From positions 124,001 through 188,000 of the forward strand of contig NZ_JABXIN010000015.1 in NCBI RefSeq assembly GCF_013373065.1: a stretch of DNA of 64,000 nucleotides, read 5' to 3'. The notes beneath the pieces are model-generated. The model did no database searches. It worked only from the letters and a program-made list of their open reading frames with translations, and was not told where the DNA came from. The stretch is from Algoriphagus sp. GTDB lineage: Bacteria; Bacteroidota; Bacteroidia; Cytophagales; Cyclobacteriaceae. How positions within the stretch are numbered: position 1 is the stretch's first letter; each line of letters starts with the position of its first letter. The position numbers and the translations under genes are program-made. Shown here piece by piece: positions 6,993-16,271 of the stretch.

Positions 6993-9440
6993 ATGAAAAT
7001 TATCAAGTTTGGAGGTTCGTCCATCGCGAATCCCGAAACCATCCAAAAAGTATTTTTCATTATTCAGGAAAAGCTAAAAAGGCAGGATTTAGTCGTGGTT
7101 TTTTCCGCTTTTGGGGGTGTGACAGAAACCCTCCTGACCATTGCCCGAATGGCTCGTGAAGGAGATCAGGTCTATCGGGATTTATTGCAAAGTTTGGAAG
7201 AAAAGCATTTGGACATGGTCCGCCAACTCATCGCCGTGCAAAACCAATCTACGGTCATGACTTATGTGAAAGTCCGGTTTAATGAGTTGGAAGACCTTTT
7301 TCATGGAATATTTCTAATCAAGGAAAATTCCGCTCGGACGGTGGATTATGTGGTGAGTTTTGGAGAGCGACTCTCGGCATTTATTCTAGCTGAAGCACTG
7401 GCTGCCAAAGGATTGAAGACTAAGTTTTTGGATGCTCGGGAAGTCATCCGCACAAATGATCGTTTTGGGCAGGCAAGGGTAGATTTTGAAAAAACCAATG
7501 CCTTGATCCGGGAGTATTTTTTAAAGCATGATGGGATCAAGGTTATTACTGGCTTTATCGCAGCCACTGAGAAAGGCGAGACCACCACTTTAGGAAGGTC
7601 AGGTTCGGATTATACAGCTGCCATCTTTGCTTCTGCTTTGGAGGCTGATGATTTAGAAATCTGGACCGATGTATCGGGCGTTTTGACCTCCGATCCCAAC
7701 TTAGTTTACACGGCATTCACCATTCCTCAACTTAGCTACAATGAGGCAATGGAGCTTTCGCACTTTGGTGCAAAAGTGATTTTTCCTGCTACTATGCAGC
7801 CCGCCATGAAGCGGAATATTCCGATTCGAATTAAAAATACTTTTGAACCATCGAGTCCCGGGACTTTGATAAATGGAGAAGTCACCAAAGAAGCTTTGAT
7901 CAAGGGGATCAGCTCCATGTCCAATATTTCCATTGTTACTGTACAGGGAGCAGCCTTATTAGATGGGACAGCTGGAAGTCGCGTTTTTAAGGCATTGGCT
8001 GAGGCGAAAGTAAATATCGTCCTGATTTCTCAAGCCTCTTCGGAGCATAGCATTTGTTTGGCAATTAAAACCAGTGAATCCTTCCTGGCCAAAGAGGTGG
8101 TAGAACAAGAATTTTACTATGAAATTAAATCCGGTGAAATGGAGGAGGTTTCATTACTTCATGGATTTGCTACCATTGCGGTGGTAGGGGAAAACATGAA
8201 GCATAACCCAGGTGCTTCAGGCAGGATGTTCCGTGCTTTGGGGAGAAATAATATCAACGTAGCAGCAATCGCGCAGGGTAGTTCGGAATTAAATATTTCA
8301 GCTGCTATCCCTCAGGCGGATTTGCAAAAGGCTCTCAATGCCTTGCATGAGGCATTTTTCCTTTCTGAGAATAAGGTTCTACACGTTTTCCTGGTAGGGA
8401 CGGGATTGATTGGAAAGGCCTTAACCAAAATGATTGCTAATCAACAGCTCAAATTACGGGATGAAAGTGAGCTGGATATCCAAATTCATGGAATGGCAAA
8501 TAGTAGGTTTATGGCCTTTCATGAGGATGGTTTTGATTTGAAAAAAGGATATGAACTTTCGGATGCTGACCAAAAAATGGATTTGGGGAAATTTATTCAG
8601 CAAATGCAAGAAATGAATTTTTCCAATTCGGTTTTTGTGGATTGTACCGCAAGCCAAGAAGTAGCGGATGCCTATCCTCGAATTTTGGAAGCCAAGGTGG
8701 CCATAGTCACTCCTAATAAGAAAGCAAATTCCGGTTCAATGGAGCAATATCTTTCCCTGAAGCGATTGGCTAAAAAGCGTGGTGTAAAATTTCTATATGA
8801 AACCAATGTGGCGGCAGGTCTTCCTGTCATCAATACGCTGCAGGATTTGATGCTTTCAGGTGATCGGGTCATTCGGATTGAGGCAGTATTGAGCGGTTCG
8901 ATGAATTTCATTTTTTCTGAATTGGAGAAAGGAGACCCTTTTTCTGAGGTGGTCCGCCTAGCGCGTGAAAAGGGCTATACAGAACCGGACCCCCGTGATG
9001 ATTTGAGTGGAATGGATGTCGCTCGAAAAATTTTGATTTTGGGGAGAGAGGCTGAGCAAAAACTTGAATTTGATGATATTTCCATTCAAAGCATGGTCCC
9101 GGAGGATTGTCGGGATGCTGCTTCTGTTCATGAATTTTTCGAAAAACTCAAAAATCACGATACTTATTTCAAAAAGCTTTTGGAAGAATCAGAGGCAAAA
9201 GGTAAAAAGCTTCGATTCATGGCTACTCTTGAAAATGGAAAGGCTAAAGTTGGATTGAACTCCCTGCCTAATTCTCATCCTTTTAGTGGTCTGAGCGGGA
9301 GTGATAATATGATATTACTAACTACGGAACGTTATTTGGATCGGCCTATGATCATTCGAGGACCTGGTGCAGGTGCAGATGTAACTGCTGCTGGAGTTTT
9401 TGCGGATGTAATTCGAATTGGTAATTATACTCGGGAATAA
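6993..9440 (+). CDS. thrA: Bifunctional aspartokinase / homoserine dehydrogenase
   Basis: 815 residues, typical for ThrA. The N-terminal aspartokinase starts with KFGGSS (5-10) and includes TTLGRSGSDYTAA (198-210). ACT-type regulatory repeats span roughly 310-450 (VTVQGAALLDGTAGSR and a second VVGENMKHNPGASGRMF). The homoserine dehydrogenase part begins with the NAD(P) loop VGTGLIGKAL (468-477) and contains TPNKKANSGS and EKGYTEPDPRDDLSG, the family signature. It performs the first and third steps from aspartate to threonine and methionine. It is first in thrABC, overlapping thrB by one base, and is preceded by a leader peptide. Confidence 0.98.
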   Translation: MKIIKFGGSSIANPETIQKVFFIIQEKLKRQDLVVVFSAFGGVTETLLTIARMAREGDQVYRDLLQSLEEKHLDMVRQLIAVQNQSTVMTYVKVRFNELEDLFHGIFLIKENSARTVDYVVSFGERLSAFILAEALAAKGLKTKFLDAREVIRTNDRFGQARVDFEKTNALIREYFLKHDGIKVITGFIAATEKGETTTLGRSGSDYTAAIFASALEADDLEIWTDVSGVLTSDPNLVYTAFTIPQLSYNEAMELSHFGAKVIFPATMQPAMKRNIPIRIKNTFEPSSPGTLINGEVTKEALIKGISSMSNISIVTVQGAALLDGTAGSRVFKALAEAKVNIVLISQASSEHSICLAIKTSESFLAKEVVEQEFYYEIKSGEMEEVSLLHGFATIAVVGENMKHNPGASGRMFRALGRNNINVAAIAQGSSELNISAAIPQADLQKALNALHEAFFLSENKVLHVFLVGTGLIGKALTKMIANQQLKLRDESELDIQIHGMANSRFMAFHEDGFDLKKGYELSDADQKMDLGKFIQQMQEMNFSNSVFVDCTASQEVADAYPRILEAKVAIVTPNKKANSGSMEQYLSLKRLAKKRGVKFLYETNVAAGLPVINTLQDLMLSGDRVIRIEAVLSGSMNFIFSELEKGDPFSEVVRLAREKGYTEPDPRDDLSGMDVARKILILGREAEQKLEFDDISIQSMVPEDCRDAASVHEFFEKLKNHDTYFKKLLEESEAKGKKLRFMATLENGKAKVGLNSLPNSHPFSGLSGSDNMILLTTERYLDRPMIIRGPGAGADVTAAGVFADVIRIGNYTRE

Positions 9441-10372
9441 TGAGATCAGTCCAAGCATTTGCCCCTGCGACCGTAGCCAATGTTTCCTGTGGGTTTGATA
9501 TCCTTGGTTTTGCCATAGAAGGAATGGGGGATCGGGTCACTTTGAAGGAAAAAGATCACCCAGGTCTCGTAGTTACCTCCATTCAAGGGGATGGTGGAAA
9601 ACTTCCCAAAGACCCTTTGAAAAACACTTGTTCTGTGGCCATTCAGGCTTTATTGGATGAGCTTGGAACAGATGTTGGGATGGAGATTTTTTTAGAAAAA
9701 GGCTTGCCCTTGGGCTCAGGAATGGGTTCGAGTGCAGCTAGTGCAGTAGCCGCTTTGGTTGCAGCCAATGAACTGCTCGGAAACCCGTTTCAGAAAAAGG
9801 ATTTATTGCCATTTGCCATGGCGGCAGAAAAAGCCGCATGTGGAGCGGGGCATGCAGATAATGTTGGGCCGAGTTTATTGGGAGGGTTTGTGTTGATTCG
9901 AGATTATCATCCGCTGGATGTTATCAAGCTTCATGTTCCTAAAGACTTATACTGCACCCTACTTCACCCACACTTTGAATTAAAAACTGCTGATTCCAGA
10001 TCTGTATTGCGTGAAAGTATCCCTTTGAAACATGCAACGATTCAATCAGGGAATGTGGCTGGATTGGTAGCAGGTCTGTATGAAGAAGATTATGAGTTGA
10101 TCTCGAGATCGCTGAAAGATGTGATTGCCGAGCCTTATCGCGCGGTCTTGATTCCGGGATTTTATGAAGTTCGGGAAGCTGTCAAGGAAGTAGGAGCTTT
10201 GGGAGTGGGGATTTCAGGAAGTGGTCCAACCCTATTTTGCCTTTCAAAGGGTAAAGAAAAGGCAGCTCAAATTGCTGAATCTGCAAAAAAAGTATATCAG
10301 TCTTTAGGGCTTGGAGTCGATGTGTATTTCTCAGCAATAAATACCCAAGGCGGATACATGTTAGAAAATTAA
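9440..10372 (+). CDS. thrB: Homoserine kinase
   Basis: 310 residues of the GHMP kinase family. The N-terminus FAPATVANVSCGFDILGFA is the ThrB type, the ATP loop GLPLGSGMGSSAA lies at 88-100, and a C-terminal GVGISGSGPTLFCL glycine motif is present. It phosphorylates homoserine with ATP. The start ATG overlaps the thrA stop (TAATG), indicating translational coupling; thrC follows after 4 bp. Confidence 0.98.
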   Translation: MRSVQAFAPATVANVSCGFDILGFAIEGMGDRVTLKEKDHPGLVVTSIQGDGGKLPKDPLKNTCSVAIQALLDELGTDVGMEIFLEKGLPLGSGMGSSAASAVAALVAANELLGNPFQKKDLLPFAMAAEKAACGAGHADNVGPSLLGGFVLIRDYHPLDVIKLHVPKDLYCTLLHPHFELKTADSRSVLRESIPLKHATIQSGNVAGLVAGLYEEDYELISRSLKDVIAEPYRAVLIPGFYEVREAVKEVGALGVGISGSGPTLFCLSKGKEKAAQIAESAKKVYQSLGLGVDVYFSAINTQGGYMLEN

Positions 10373-10376
10373 AACT

Positions 10377-11675
10377 ATGAGGTACTACAGCACTAATAAT
10401 CCTTCCCATACAGTATCCCTTTCCGAAGCAGTTATCAAAGGTCTTGCTCCAGACAATGGTTTGTATATGCCTCAAAGTATCCCTGTTTTGTCTAGAGAAC
10501 TTATTGAGAGTCTTCCAGAAATGAGTTTCCGAGAAATCGGGTATGCGGTAATTGGCGCCTTGTTTTCGGAGGATTTAAATGATGAGCAAATCCAGGAGCT
10601 CGTTGATCATACCTTGGTTTTTGATGCTCCCTTAGTGGGGGTGGAGGAAGATGTGTACAGTTTGGAGCTGTTTCATGGGCCAACACTAGCCTTCAAGGAC
10701 TTTGGGGCAAGATTCTGCTCCAAACTGATGAGTATGTTAGTAGAGGATAAAAGCCAAAAACTTCGCGTATTGGTTGCAACTTCCGGGGACACAGGAAGTG
10801 CGGTGGCGAATGGCTTTTTGGAAGTGGAAGGAGTGGAGGTAATTATCCTTTTTCCCAAAGGAAAAGTGAGCCCACTCCAAGAAAAGCAGTTTACCACCTT
10901 GGGGAAAAATATTATCGCCTTAGAGATAGATGGGGTTTTTGACGATTGTCAGACCTTGGTGAAACAGGCTTTTTTGGATTCGGAATTGAACCAAAAGTTG
11001 CAGTTGACCTCCGCAAATTCCATCAATATTGCTCGCTGGATTCCTCAGTGCCTGTATTATTTCTATGCTTTTTCCCGCTTGCCCAAAACCAGAAAAAAAG
11101 TTGTTTTTTCGGTTCCAAGTGGAAATTTTGGGAATATTGGAGCTGGTATTTTAGCTCAGCGAATGGGCTTGCCAATTGATCATTTTGTAGCCGCTACGAA
11201 TGTAAACAAGGTGGTTCCAGAATATTTGGAGGGAGCTCCCTTTCATGTTAAACCTTCTATTCCGACAGTATCCAATTCCATGGATGTAGGTAATCCGAGT
11301 AATTTTCCACGGCTTCAAGCGCTTTATGAGGGCAATGAGGGTTTTTTTCGAAAAAAAGTCAGAGGGTACTACTACACGGATGCTCAAACTGTCGAGGCAA
11401 TTCAAAAAGTTAAAAAGCAAGGCTACATCCTAGATCCGCATGGAGCTGTGGGTTATTTGGGTTTGAAGGATTTTATGAAAAGCCATCCTGGTTATATCGG
11501 AGTCTTTTTGGAGACCGCTCATCCAGGTAAATTTCGAGATGTGGTTGAGCGTACGTTGGGAGAAAAATTGGTTTTACCGGATCGATTGGCCGCATTTCTA
11601 AAAGGGGAGAAAAAGGTGATTCCAATGAAGAAAGATTTTGATACGTTTAAGGCCTTTTTGAAAAGCTTAGAATAA
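10377..11675 (+). CDS. thrC: Threonine synthase
   Basis: 432 residues, PLP-dependent fold type II. It begins MRYYSTNNP as in threonine synthases, and the PLP lysine is Lys107 in GPTLAFKDFGARF. The phosphate-binding and substrate regions ATSGDTGSAVANGF and SVPSGNFGNIGAG are present. It converts O-phosphohomoserine to threonine. Third gene of thrABC, 4 bp after thrB. No clear terminator hairpin is seen in the 124 bp after it. Confidence 0.98.
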   Translation: MRYYSTNNPSHTVSLSEAVIKGLAPDNGLYMPQSIPVLSRELIESLPEMSFREIGYAVIGALFSEDLNDEQIQELVDHTLVFDAPLVGVEEDVYSLELFHGPTLAFKDFGARFCSKLMSMLVEDKSQKLRVLVATSGDTGSAVANGFLEVEGVEVIILFPKGKVSPLQEKQFTTLGKNIIALEIDGVFDDCQTLVKQAFLDSELNQKLQLTSANSINIARWIPQCLYYFYAFSRLPKTRKKVVFSVPSGNFGNIGAGILAQRMGLPIDHFVAATNVNKVVPEYLEGAPFHVKPSIPTVSNSMDVGNPSNFPRLQALYEGNEGFFRKKVRGYYYTDAQTVEAIQKVKKQGYILDPHGAVGYLGLKDFMKSHPGYIGVFLETAHPGKFRDVVERTLGEKLVLPDRLAAFLKGEKKVIPMKKDFDTFKAFLKSLE

Positions 11676-11799
11676 ATCAGAAGCAGCTTGATTTGAGATA
11701 CTAGCAAAGCGAATTTTACCAATGAGATTTTTATTGTATTTCAATTTTGACTTTCCTTTTACTATTTTCAGACCCAATCAAACCTAAACTAACCTAACC

Positions 11800-12876
11800 A
11801 TGAGAATTTCTACTTATTTCCAAGGGTTTCTGCTTTTGGCTCTTGCTTGTTCTCAGCCCAAGGAGGTTACTCAAACCGAAGAAAAGGAAAATGAATCCAC
11901 ATTCGTTCATTCTCCACTTGTTGAGCACATTTATACCGCAGATCCTTCTGCTCATGTTTTTGAAGGAAAAATCTACATCTATCCCTCGCATGATGTTGAG
12001 TCTACAGTAAGTGAAGATGATATGGGCTCGCATTTTGATATGAAGGATTACCATGTTTTTTCCATGGATCGGCCGGGAGCTGAAGTAGTCGATCATGGCA
12101 TTGCACTTAAGTTGGAAGATATCCCTTGGGCAAGCAGACAGCTTTGGGCTCCGGATGCTGCGGAAAAAAATGGGAAGTACTATCTCTATTTTCCCGCAAA
12201 GGATAAGCAAGATCTTTTCAAGATTGGTGTGGCGGTTTCAGATAGGCCAGAGGGTCCTTTCGTAGCTGAGCCTGAACCTATAGCTGGAACTTTTAGCATG
12301 GATCCTTCCGCTTTCCAGAATGGAGAAGATTATTATTTGATTTGGGGTGGAATTTGGGGTGGCCAATTGCAATGGTACGATGAACAAAAGTTGGTAGAAG
12401 GAAGAAAAGGTCCAACAGATGGAATTCCTTCACCTGACCAAAAGGCCCTGATGCCTTACATTGCCAAACTTTCGGATTCAATGACTGAATTGGCAGAGCA
12501 ACCTCGAGAGCTTTTGATTTTGGATGAAAATGGAGAACCTGTCAAAGCTGGAGATCATGATCGAAGATTCTTTGAAGCTGCATGGATGCATCGTTATAAT
12601 GGTAAGTATTACCTTTCTTACTCTACTGGGGATTCGCATTTTATCGCCTACGCTATTGGGGATAGTCCTTATGGACCATTTACCTATCAGGGGAATGTTT
12701 TAGAACCGGTACAAGGCTGGACTAACCATCATTCCATTGTTGAGTTTGAGGGAAACTGGTATTTATTCTACCACGATACAGAACTATCAGGAAAGACCCA
12801 ACTCCGAAATATCAAAATGGCGGAATTGACTCATCTTGCTGACGGGAAAATTGAGACCATTAATCCCATGAAATAA
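11800..12876 (+). CDS. Glycoside hydrolase family 43 lipoprotein
   Basis: 358 residues with a lipoprotein signal (FLLLALAC, lipid Cys17). The five-bladed beta-propeller pattern of GH43 is visible, with the three catalytic acids: Asp48 in YTADPSAHV (general base), Asp168 in FSMDPSAF (pKa modulator) and Glu259 in RRFFEAAWMHRY (acid). Repeated blade motifs (NGKYYLYF, GEDYYLIWGG, NGKYYLSYS, GNWYLFYHD) support this. GH43 enzymes cleave arabinose or xylose units from plant-type polysaccharides; the exact linkage is not clear. The gene stands alone, with no SusC/SusD neighbours, and ends in a bidirectional terminator. Confidence 0.88.
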   Translation: MRISTYFQGFLLLALACSQPKEVTQTEEKENESTFVHSPLVEHIYTADPSAHVFEGKIYIYPSHDVESTVSEDDMGSHFDMKDYHVFSMDRPGAEVVDHGIALKLEDIPWASRQLWAPDAAEKNGKYYLYFPAKDKQDLFKIGVAVSDRPEGPFVAEPEPIAGTFSMDPSAFQNGEDYYLIWGGIWGGQLQWYDEQKLVEGRKGPTDGIPSPDQKALMPYIAKLSDSMTELAEQPRELLILDENGEPVKAGDHDRRFFEAAWMHRYNGKYYLSYSTGDSHFIAYAIGDSPYGPFTYQGNVLEPVQGWTNHHSIVEFEGNWYLFYHDTELSGKTQLRNIKMAELTHLADGKIETINPMK

Positions 12877-12879
12877 AAA

Positions 12880-12907
12880 AAGCCGGAATAGCTCCGGCTT
12901 ACTTTTT
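12880..12907. terminator. Bidirectional terminator between the GH43 gene and the polyprenyl synthase gene
   Basis: AAGCCGGAATAGCTCCGGCT forms a 7-8 bp GC-rich stem (12880-12900) with A run upstream and T-rich bases downstream, suiting both convergent genes. It overlaps the last codons of the minus-strand gene. Confidence 0.75.
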
Positions 12908-13873
12908 TCGCTCAATGGAGTAACTTACCAAATCCCGCAAAGAAGTCTTGTATTCGGACTCAGGGAAGCTGTCTAAAAGTTGCAGGGCTTCTTGATAGAA
13001 ACTGTTCATTTTTTCTTTGGCGTATTCTAATCCACCGCTATTTTTCACAAAGTCAATTACCTGTGCAACAGCCTTTTTATCCTCGGATTTGTTTTTGATT
13101 AAGCTTATTATCCTTCTTTTTTCCAACCAATCGGAATTTCTCAGAGCATAGATAAGCGGCAAAGTCATTTTCTTCTCTTTGATGTCAATGCCGACAGGTT
13201 TGCCGATTTCTTCCTCCCCGTAATCAAACAAATCATCTTTGATCTGGAATGCCATCCCTACTTTTTCTCCAAAATCCCGCATTTTACTGACAGTTTCCAA
13301 GTCAGCATTGACACTTGCTGCTCCCACAGCGCAACAGGAAGCGATTAAGCTAGCTGTTTTTTGTCGGATGATTTCATAATAAACCGACTCGTCTACATCC
13401 AGTTTTCGTGCTTTGTAACTTTGAAGTAGTTCTCCTTCAGACATTTCCTTGACTGCGTTGGAAACGATTTGAAGAAGATGGAAGTCGCCATTATCAACTG
13501 ATAAAAGTAAGCCTCTTGAAAGCAAGTAATCCCCAACCAGAACCGCGATTTTGTTTTTCCAAAGTGCATTGACCGAGAAAAAACCTCTTCGATAATTAGC
13601 ATCATCCACTACATCATCATGAACCAGCGTTGCTGTGTGCAACAATTCAATCAAGGCCGCACCACGGTGTGTAGAATCATTGATTTTTCCACAAATCCCA
13701 GCTGTCAGAAAGACAAACATCGGACGCATTTGTTTGCCTTTTCGTTTGACGATGTAATTGGTTATGTGATCGAGGAGCTTGACTTTGCTCTTCATGAAAT
13801 CCCGAAATTTTTGCTCGAAAGCAACCATTTCGGAGGCAATAGGGACTTGTATTTGTTTGAGGTCAGGTTTCAT
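12899..13873 (-). CDS. Polyprenyl diphosphate synthase (long chain)
   Basis: 324 residues. The first aspartate-rich motif DDVVD lies at 86-90, in LVHDDVVDDANYRRG, and the second, DDLFD, at 213-217. GKQMRPMFVFL (47-57) carries the IPP-binding Arg-Pro. This is the trans-isoprenyl diphosphate synthase family, and the length and motif spacing fit octaprenyl-type (IspB-like) enzymes that make the menaquinone side chain. Chain length cannot be fixed from sequence alone. It is transcribed alone on the minus strand, convergent with GH43. Confidence 0.93.
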   Translation of the reverse strand: MKPDLKQIQVPIASEMVAFEQKFRDFMKSKVKLLDHITNYIVKRKGKQMRPMFVFLTAGICGKINDSTHRGAALIELLHTATLVHDDVVDDANYRRGFFSVNALWKNKIAVLVGDYLLSRGLLLSVDNGDFHLLQIVSNAVKEMSEGELLQSYKARKLDVDESVYYEIIRQKTASLIASCCAVGAASVNADLETVSKMRDFGEKVGMAFQIKDDLFDYGEEEIGKPVGIDIKEKKMTLPLIYALRNSDWLEKRRIISLIKNKSEDKKAVAQVIDFVKNSGGLEYAKEKMNSFYQEALQLLDSFPESEYKTSLRDLVSYSIERKK

Positions 13874-14018
13874 CAGGTATTCAAGCCGTAAAAATAACAG
13901 GCTTTATGTCTAGGACAAGCAATTCTTACTACATAACTCACAAACTTGAAATAGAAGGTTTCGTTTCGGGATTTTGTGTATTTTAATAAAGTATTTTAAA
14001 TCCCATAACCCCAGCACC

Positions 14019-14498
14019 ATGAAAAATATACGATTTGAAATCAAATGGGCAATTGTCTTTTTGATTGTTACCCTCCTGTGGATGGCTTTTGAAAAGTCCA
14101 TGGGGTGGCATGATGAATTAATTGCTGATCATGCTACCTATACAAATCTATATGCTATACCAGCTATTCTAGTGTATGTTTTTGCTCTTCAGGATAAGAA
14201 GAAAAATTTTTATAATGGCCAAATGACCTACAAACAGTCTCTTGTTTCTGGCTTGATCATTACCTTAATCGTTGCACTTTTAAGTCCATTTAATCAGTAC
14301 TTGATAAGTACATTTATCACCCCCGAATATTTTCAGAATATCATCGACTATTCTGTTTCCAATGGAATCATGAGTCAGACAGAGGCTGAAGCCTACTTTA
14401 GTCTGAAAAATTACATGTTAATTTCTGTGTTTGGTGCGGCATTTATGGGGTTGATTACCACTCTATTAGTCTCGCTGTTTGTAAGAACAAGAAGTTAA
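14019..14498 (+). CDS. DUF4199 family membrane protein
   Basis: Start taken at ATG 14019 (MKNIRFEIKWAIVFLIVTL); the frame is open upstream to 13974 but with no better start. 159 residues with four predicted membrane helices: IKWAIVFLIVTLLWMAF, YAIPAILVYVFAL, SLVSGLIITLIVALL and LISVFGAAFMGLITTLLVSL. The ALQDKKKNFYNGQMTYKQS loop is typical of DUF4199 proteins of Bacteroidetes. Function unknown. Confidence 0.8.
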   Translation: MKNIRFEIKWAIVFLIVTLLWMAFEKSMGWHDELIADHATYTNLYAIPAILVYVFALQDKKKNFYNGQMTYKQSLVSGLIITLIVALLSPFNQYLISTFITPEYFQNIIDYSVSNGIMSQTEAEAYFSLKNYMLISVFGAAFMGLITTLLVSLFVRTRS

Positions 14499-14536
14499 AT
14501 GGGGTTTGCTCAAAATCATCAGAAATTGTAATTCTT

Positions 14537-14544
14537 TATCTTTG
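14537..14544 (+). promoter_or_regulatory. -7 box upstream of the PlsB-like gene
   Basis: TATCTTTG is an exact TAnnTTTG match, 29 bases before the TTG start. It supports a transcript starting near 14551 and hence the downstream TTG as the only available start. No clear -33 box is visible. Confidence 0.45.
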
Positions 14545-14573
14545 CCCATTCGTTTTTAAAATCAAGGATCCCT

Positions 14574-16271
14574 TTGGAGGAAAAATATATAAAGCACCGG
14601 TATGAACCGATCCTTCCCAGTAAGGACGAATGGCCTGTAGTCAAATTGGCTCGGGAGCGAAAGGACTTTGTTAAAAAAGTATCAGAGAAGGCGCAAAGGA
14701 GAATTCTGCACCAAACAGCGAATATTCCGGAAATTCTGAAAGAAGAACTTGAAACTACTTTATACCGCGAAAAGCTGCGCGTCAAACAAAATCCTTGGGT
14801 AGTTGATCCTGATGATGACGCGGAATTTTGGGGGAAAGTGAAAGCTTCTCTTTTGCATATCAGTCAAGAAAATAAATTGAGTGATGCGCAGCGGATGAAG
14901 GAATACCGAGAGATTCTTGAATCTATTACCACCCGCTACGCGGAGGAGATTGCGAGTAACTTCAAACATCAGCACTACAAATTCATCCGAAGTGTCGTAA
15001 CCTTCGGGTTTGCCCGTCTGTTGAATGCAGCCCGGGTGAAAGGCTTCAAATCAATTTTTTCCAATCAATATTCGCTTCAGGACAAAATCCAAATCACAGG
15101 AGAAACGGATCAACTCCGTGATTTGGCTACGAAGGGAACGATCGTGATGGTGCCCACCCATTTCTCCAATTTGGATAGTATTTTGATAGGCTGGATTATT
15201 TCTGTTCTGGGGCTTCCGCCATTTATCTATGGAGCAGGACTGAATCTGTTTAATATTTCGATTTTCGCATACTTCATGGATGCGCTGGGGGCGTACAAGG
15301 TAGATCGGCGCAAAAAAAATCTGGTTTATTTAGAGACCTTAAAGACCTATTCGAAGGAGGCTATCCAATTTGGTTGTCACTCCCTCTTTTTCCCAGGTGG
15401 GACCCGGAGTCGAAGCGGAATGATTGAAAGCAAGTTGAAATTAGGCTTGCTCAGTACTGCCATAGAGGCCCAACGGAATAATTATCAGCACGGGCATGAC
15501 GATTTGCATGGGAAAGTTTTTATCGTTCCAGTTACGATTAATTACCATTTTGTACTAGAAGCCCCTAGTTTGATTCGGGATTACTTGAGTATTACTGGGC
15601 AAGAGCGCTATTATAAGGAGAACGATGAGTTTTCTACTTCCTACAAAATCTCCAAGTTCCTCATTAAGTTTTTTACAAAAGGATCTGATATATCTGTATC
15701 TGTCGGAAAGGCTATGGATGTTTTAGGGAATTTTGTGAATGAAAATGGAGAAAGTATAGATCAACATGGAAGGGTCATTAACCCCAAGCATTATTTCATG
15801 TCCAATGGGGAGGTGAATATAGATCCTCAGCGGGAAGAGGAATATACTCAAATGCTTGGGAAACGAATCGTGGAGGAGTTTCATCGAATTAACCGGGTAT
15901 TTAGCTCCCATTTGGTTGCCTTCACGGCATTTGAGATGATTCAGGCAAAAAATTCTAAACTGGATCTTTTCGATTTAATTCGCCTTCCAGAGGAAGAGAT
16001 TTCTATTGATTATCAGGAATTCAAGGCGGCTTGTCAGCGGGTATATGATGAGATCATGCGCTTGCGTGAGCAGGGAAAAATCAAAATTGCGCCGCATATG
16101 AAACAGGGCATGGATGAAATTATCGCTCATGGCTTAGATAATGTCGGGATGTATCATGCCAAGCGTCCATTGATTCGGAACAAGGAAGGGAAAATTGTTA
16201 CGGAGGATATGAGTTTGCTCTATTTTTATCACAACAGATTACATGGATATGGACTCGAAAAACTCTTCTAA
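14574..16271 (+). CDS. PlsB-like glycerol-3-phosphate acyltransferase
   Basis: 565 residues, starting at TTG 14574: the frame has a stop at 14529-14531 and no ATG or GTG before this codon. The acyltransferase domain sits in the middle: His196 and Asp201 of the HX4D catalytic motif in VPTHFSNLDS, then FPGGTRSRSG (273-282), the phosphate-binding block III. About 180 residues precede it and about 200 follow, as in the large PlsB-type enzymes. It probably adds the first acyl chain to glycerol-3-phosphate at the inner membrane. The next gene, gpsA, which makes glycerol-3-phosphate, overlaps it by 29 bp and supports the role. Confidence 0.85.
   Translation: MEEKYIKHRYEPILPSKDEWPVVKLARERKDFVKKVSEKAQRRILHQTANIPEILKEELETTLYREKLRVKQNPWVVDPDDDAEFWGKVKASLLHISQENKLSDAQRMKEYREILESITTRYAEEIASNFKHQHYKFIRSVVTFGFARLLNAARVKGFKSIFSNQYSLQDKIQITGETDQLRDLATKGTIVMVPTHFSNLDSILIGWIISVLGLPPFIYGAGLNLFNISIFAYFMDALGAYKVDRRKKNLVYLETLKTYSKEAIQFGCHSLFFPGGTRSRSGMIESKLKLGLLSTAIEAQRNNYQHGHDDLHGKVFIVPVTINYHFVLEAPSLIRDYLSITGQERYYKENDEFSTSYKISKFLIKFFTKGSDISVSVGKAMDVLGNFVNENGESIDQHGRVINPKHYFMSNGEVNIDPQREEEYTQMLGKRIVEEFHRINRVFSSHLVAFTAFEMIQAKNSKLDLFDLIRLPEEEISIDYQEFKAACQRVYDEIMRLREQGKIKIAPHMKQGMDEIIAHGLDNVGMYHAKRPLIRNKEGKIVTEDMSLLYFYHNRLHGYGLEKLF

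Noticed and set aside
11800-12876. Part of a polysaccharide utilisation locus
   Set aside because: No SusC/SusD pair, sensor or other glycosidase lies nearby; the GH43 gene stands alone between unrelated genes.
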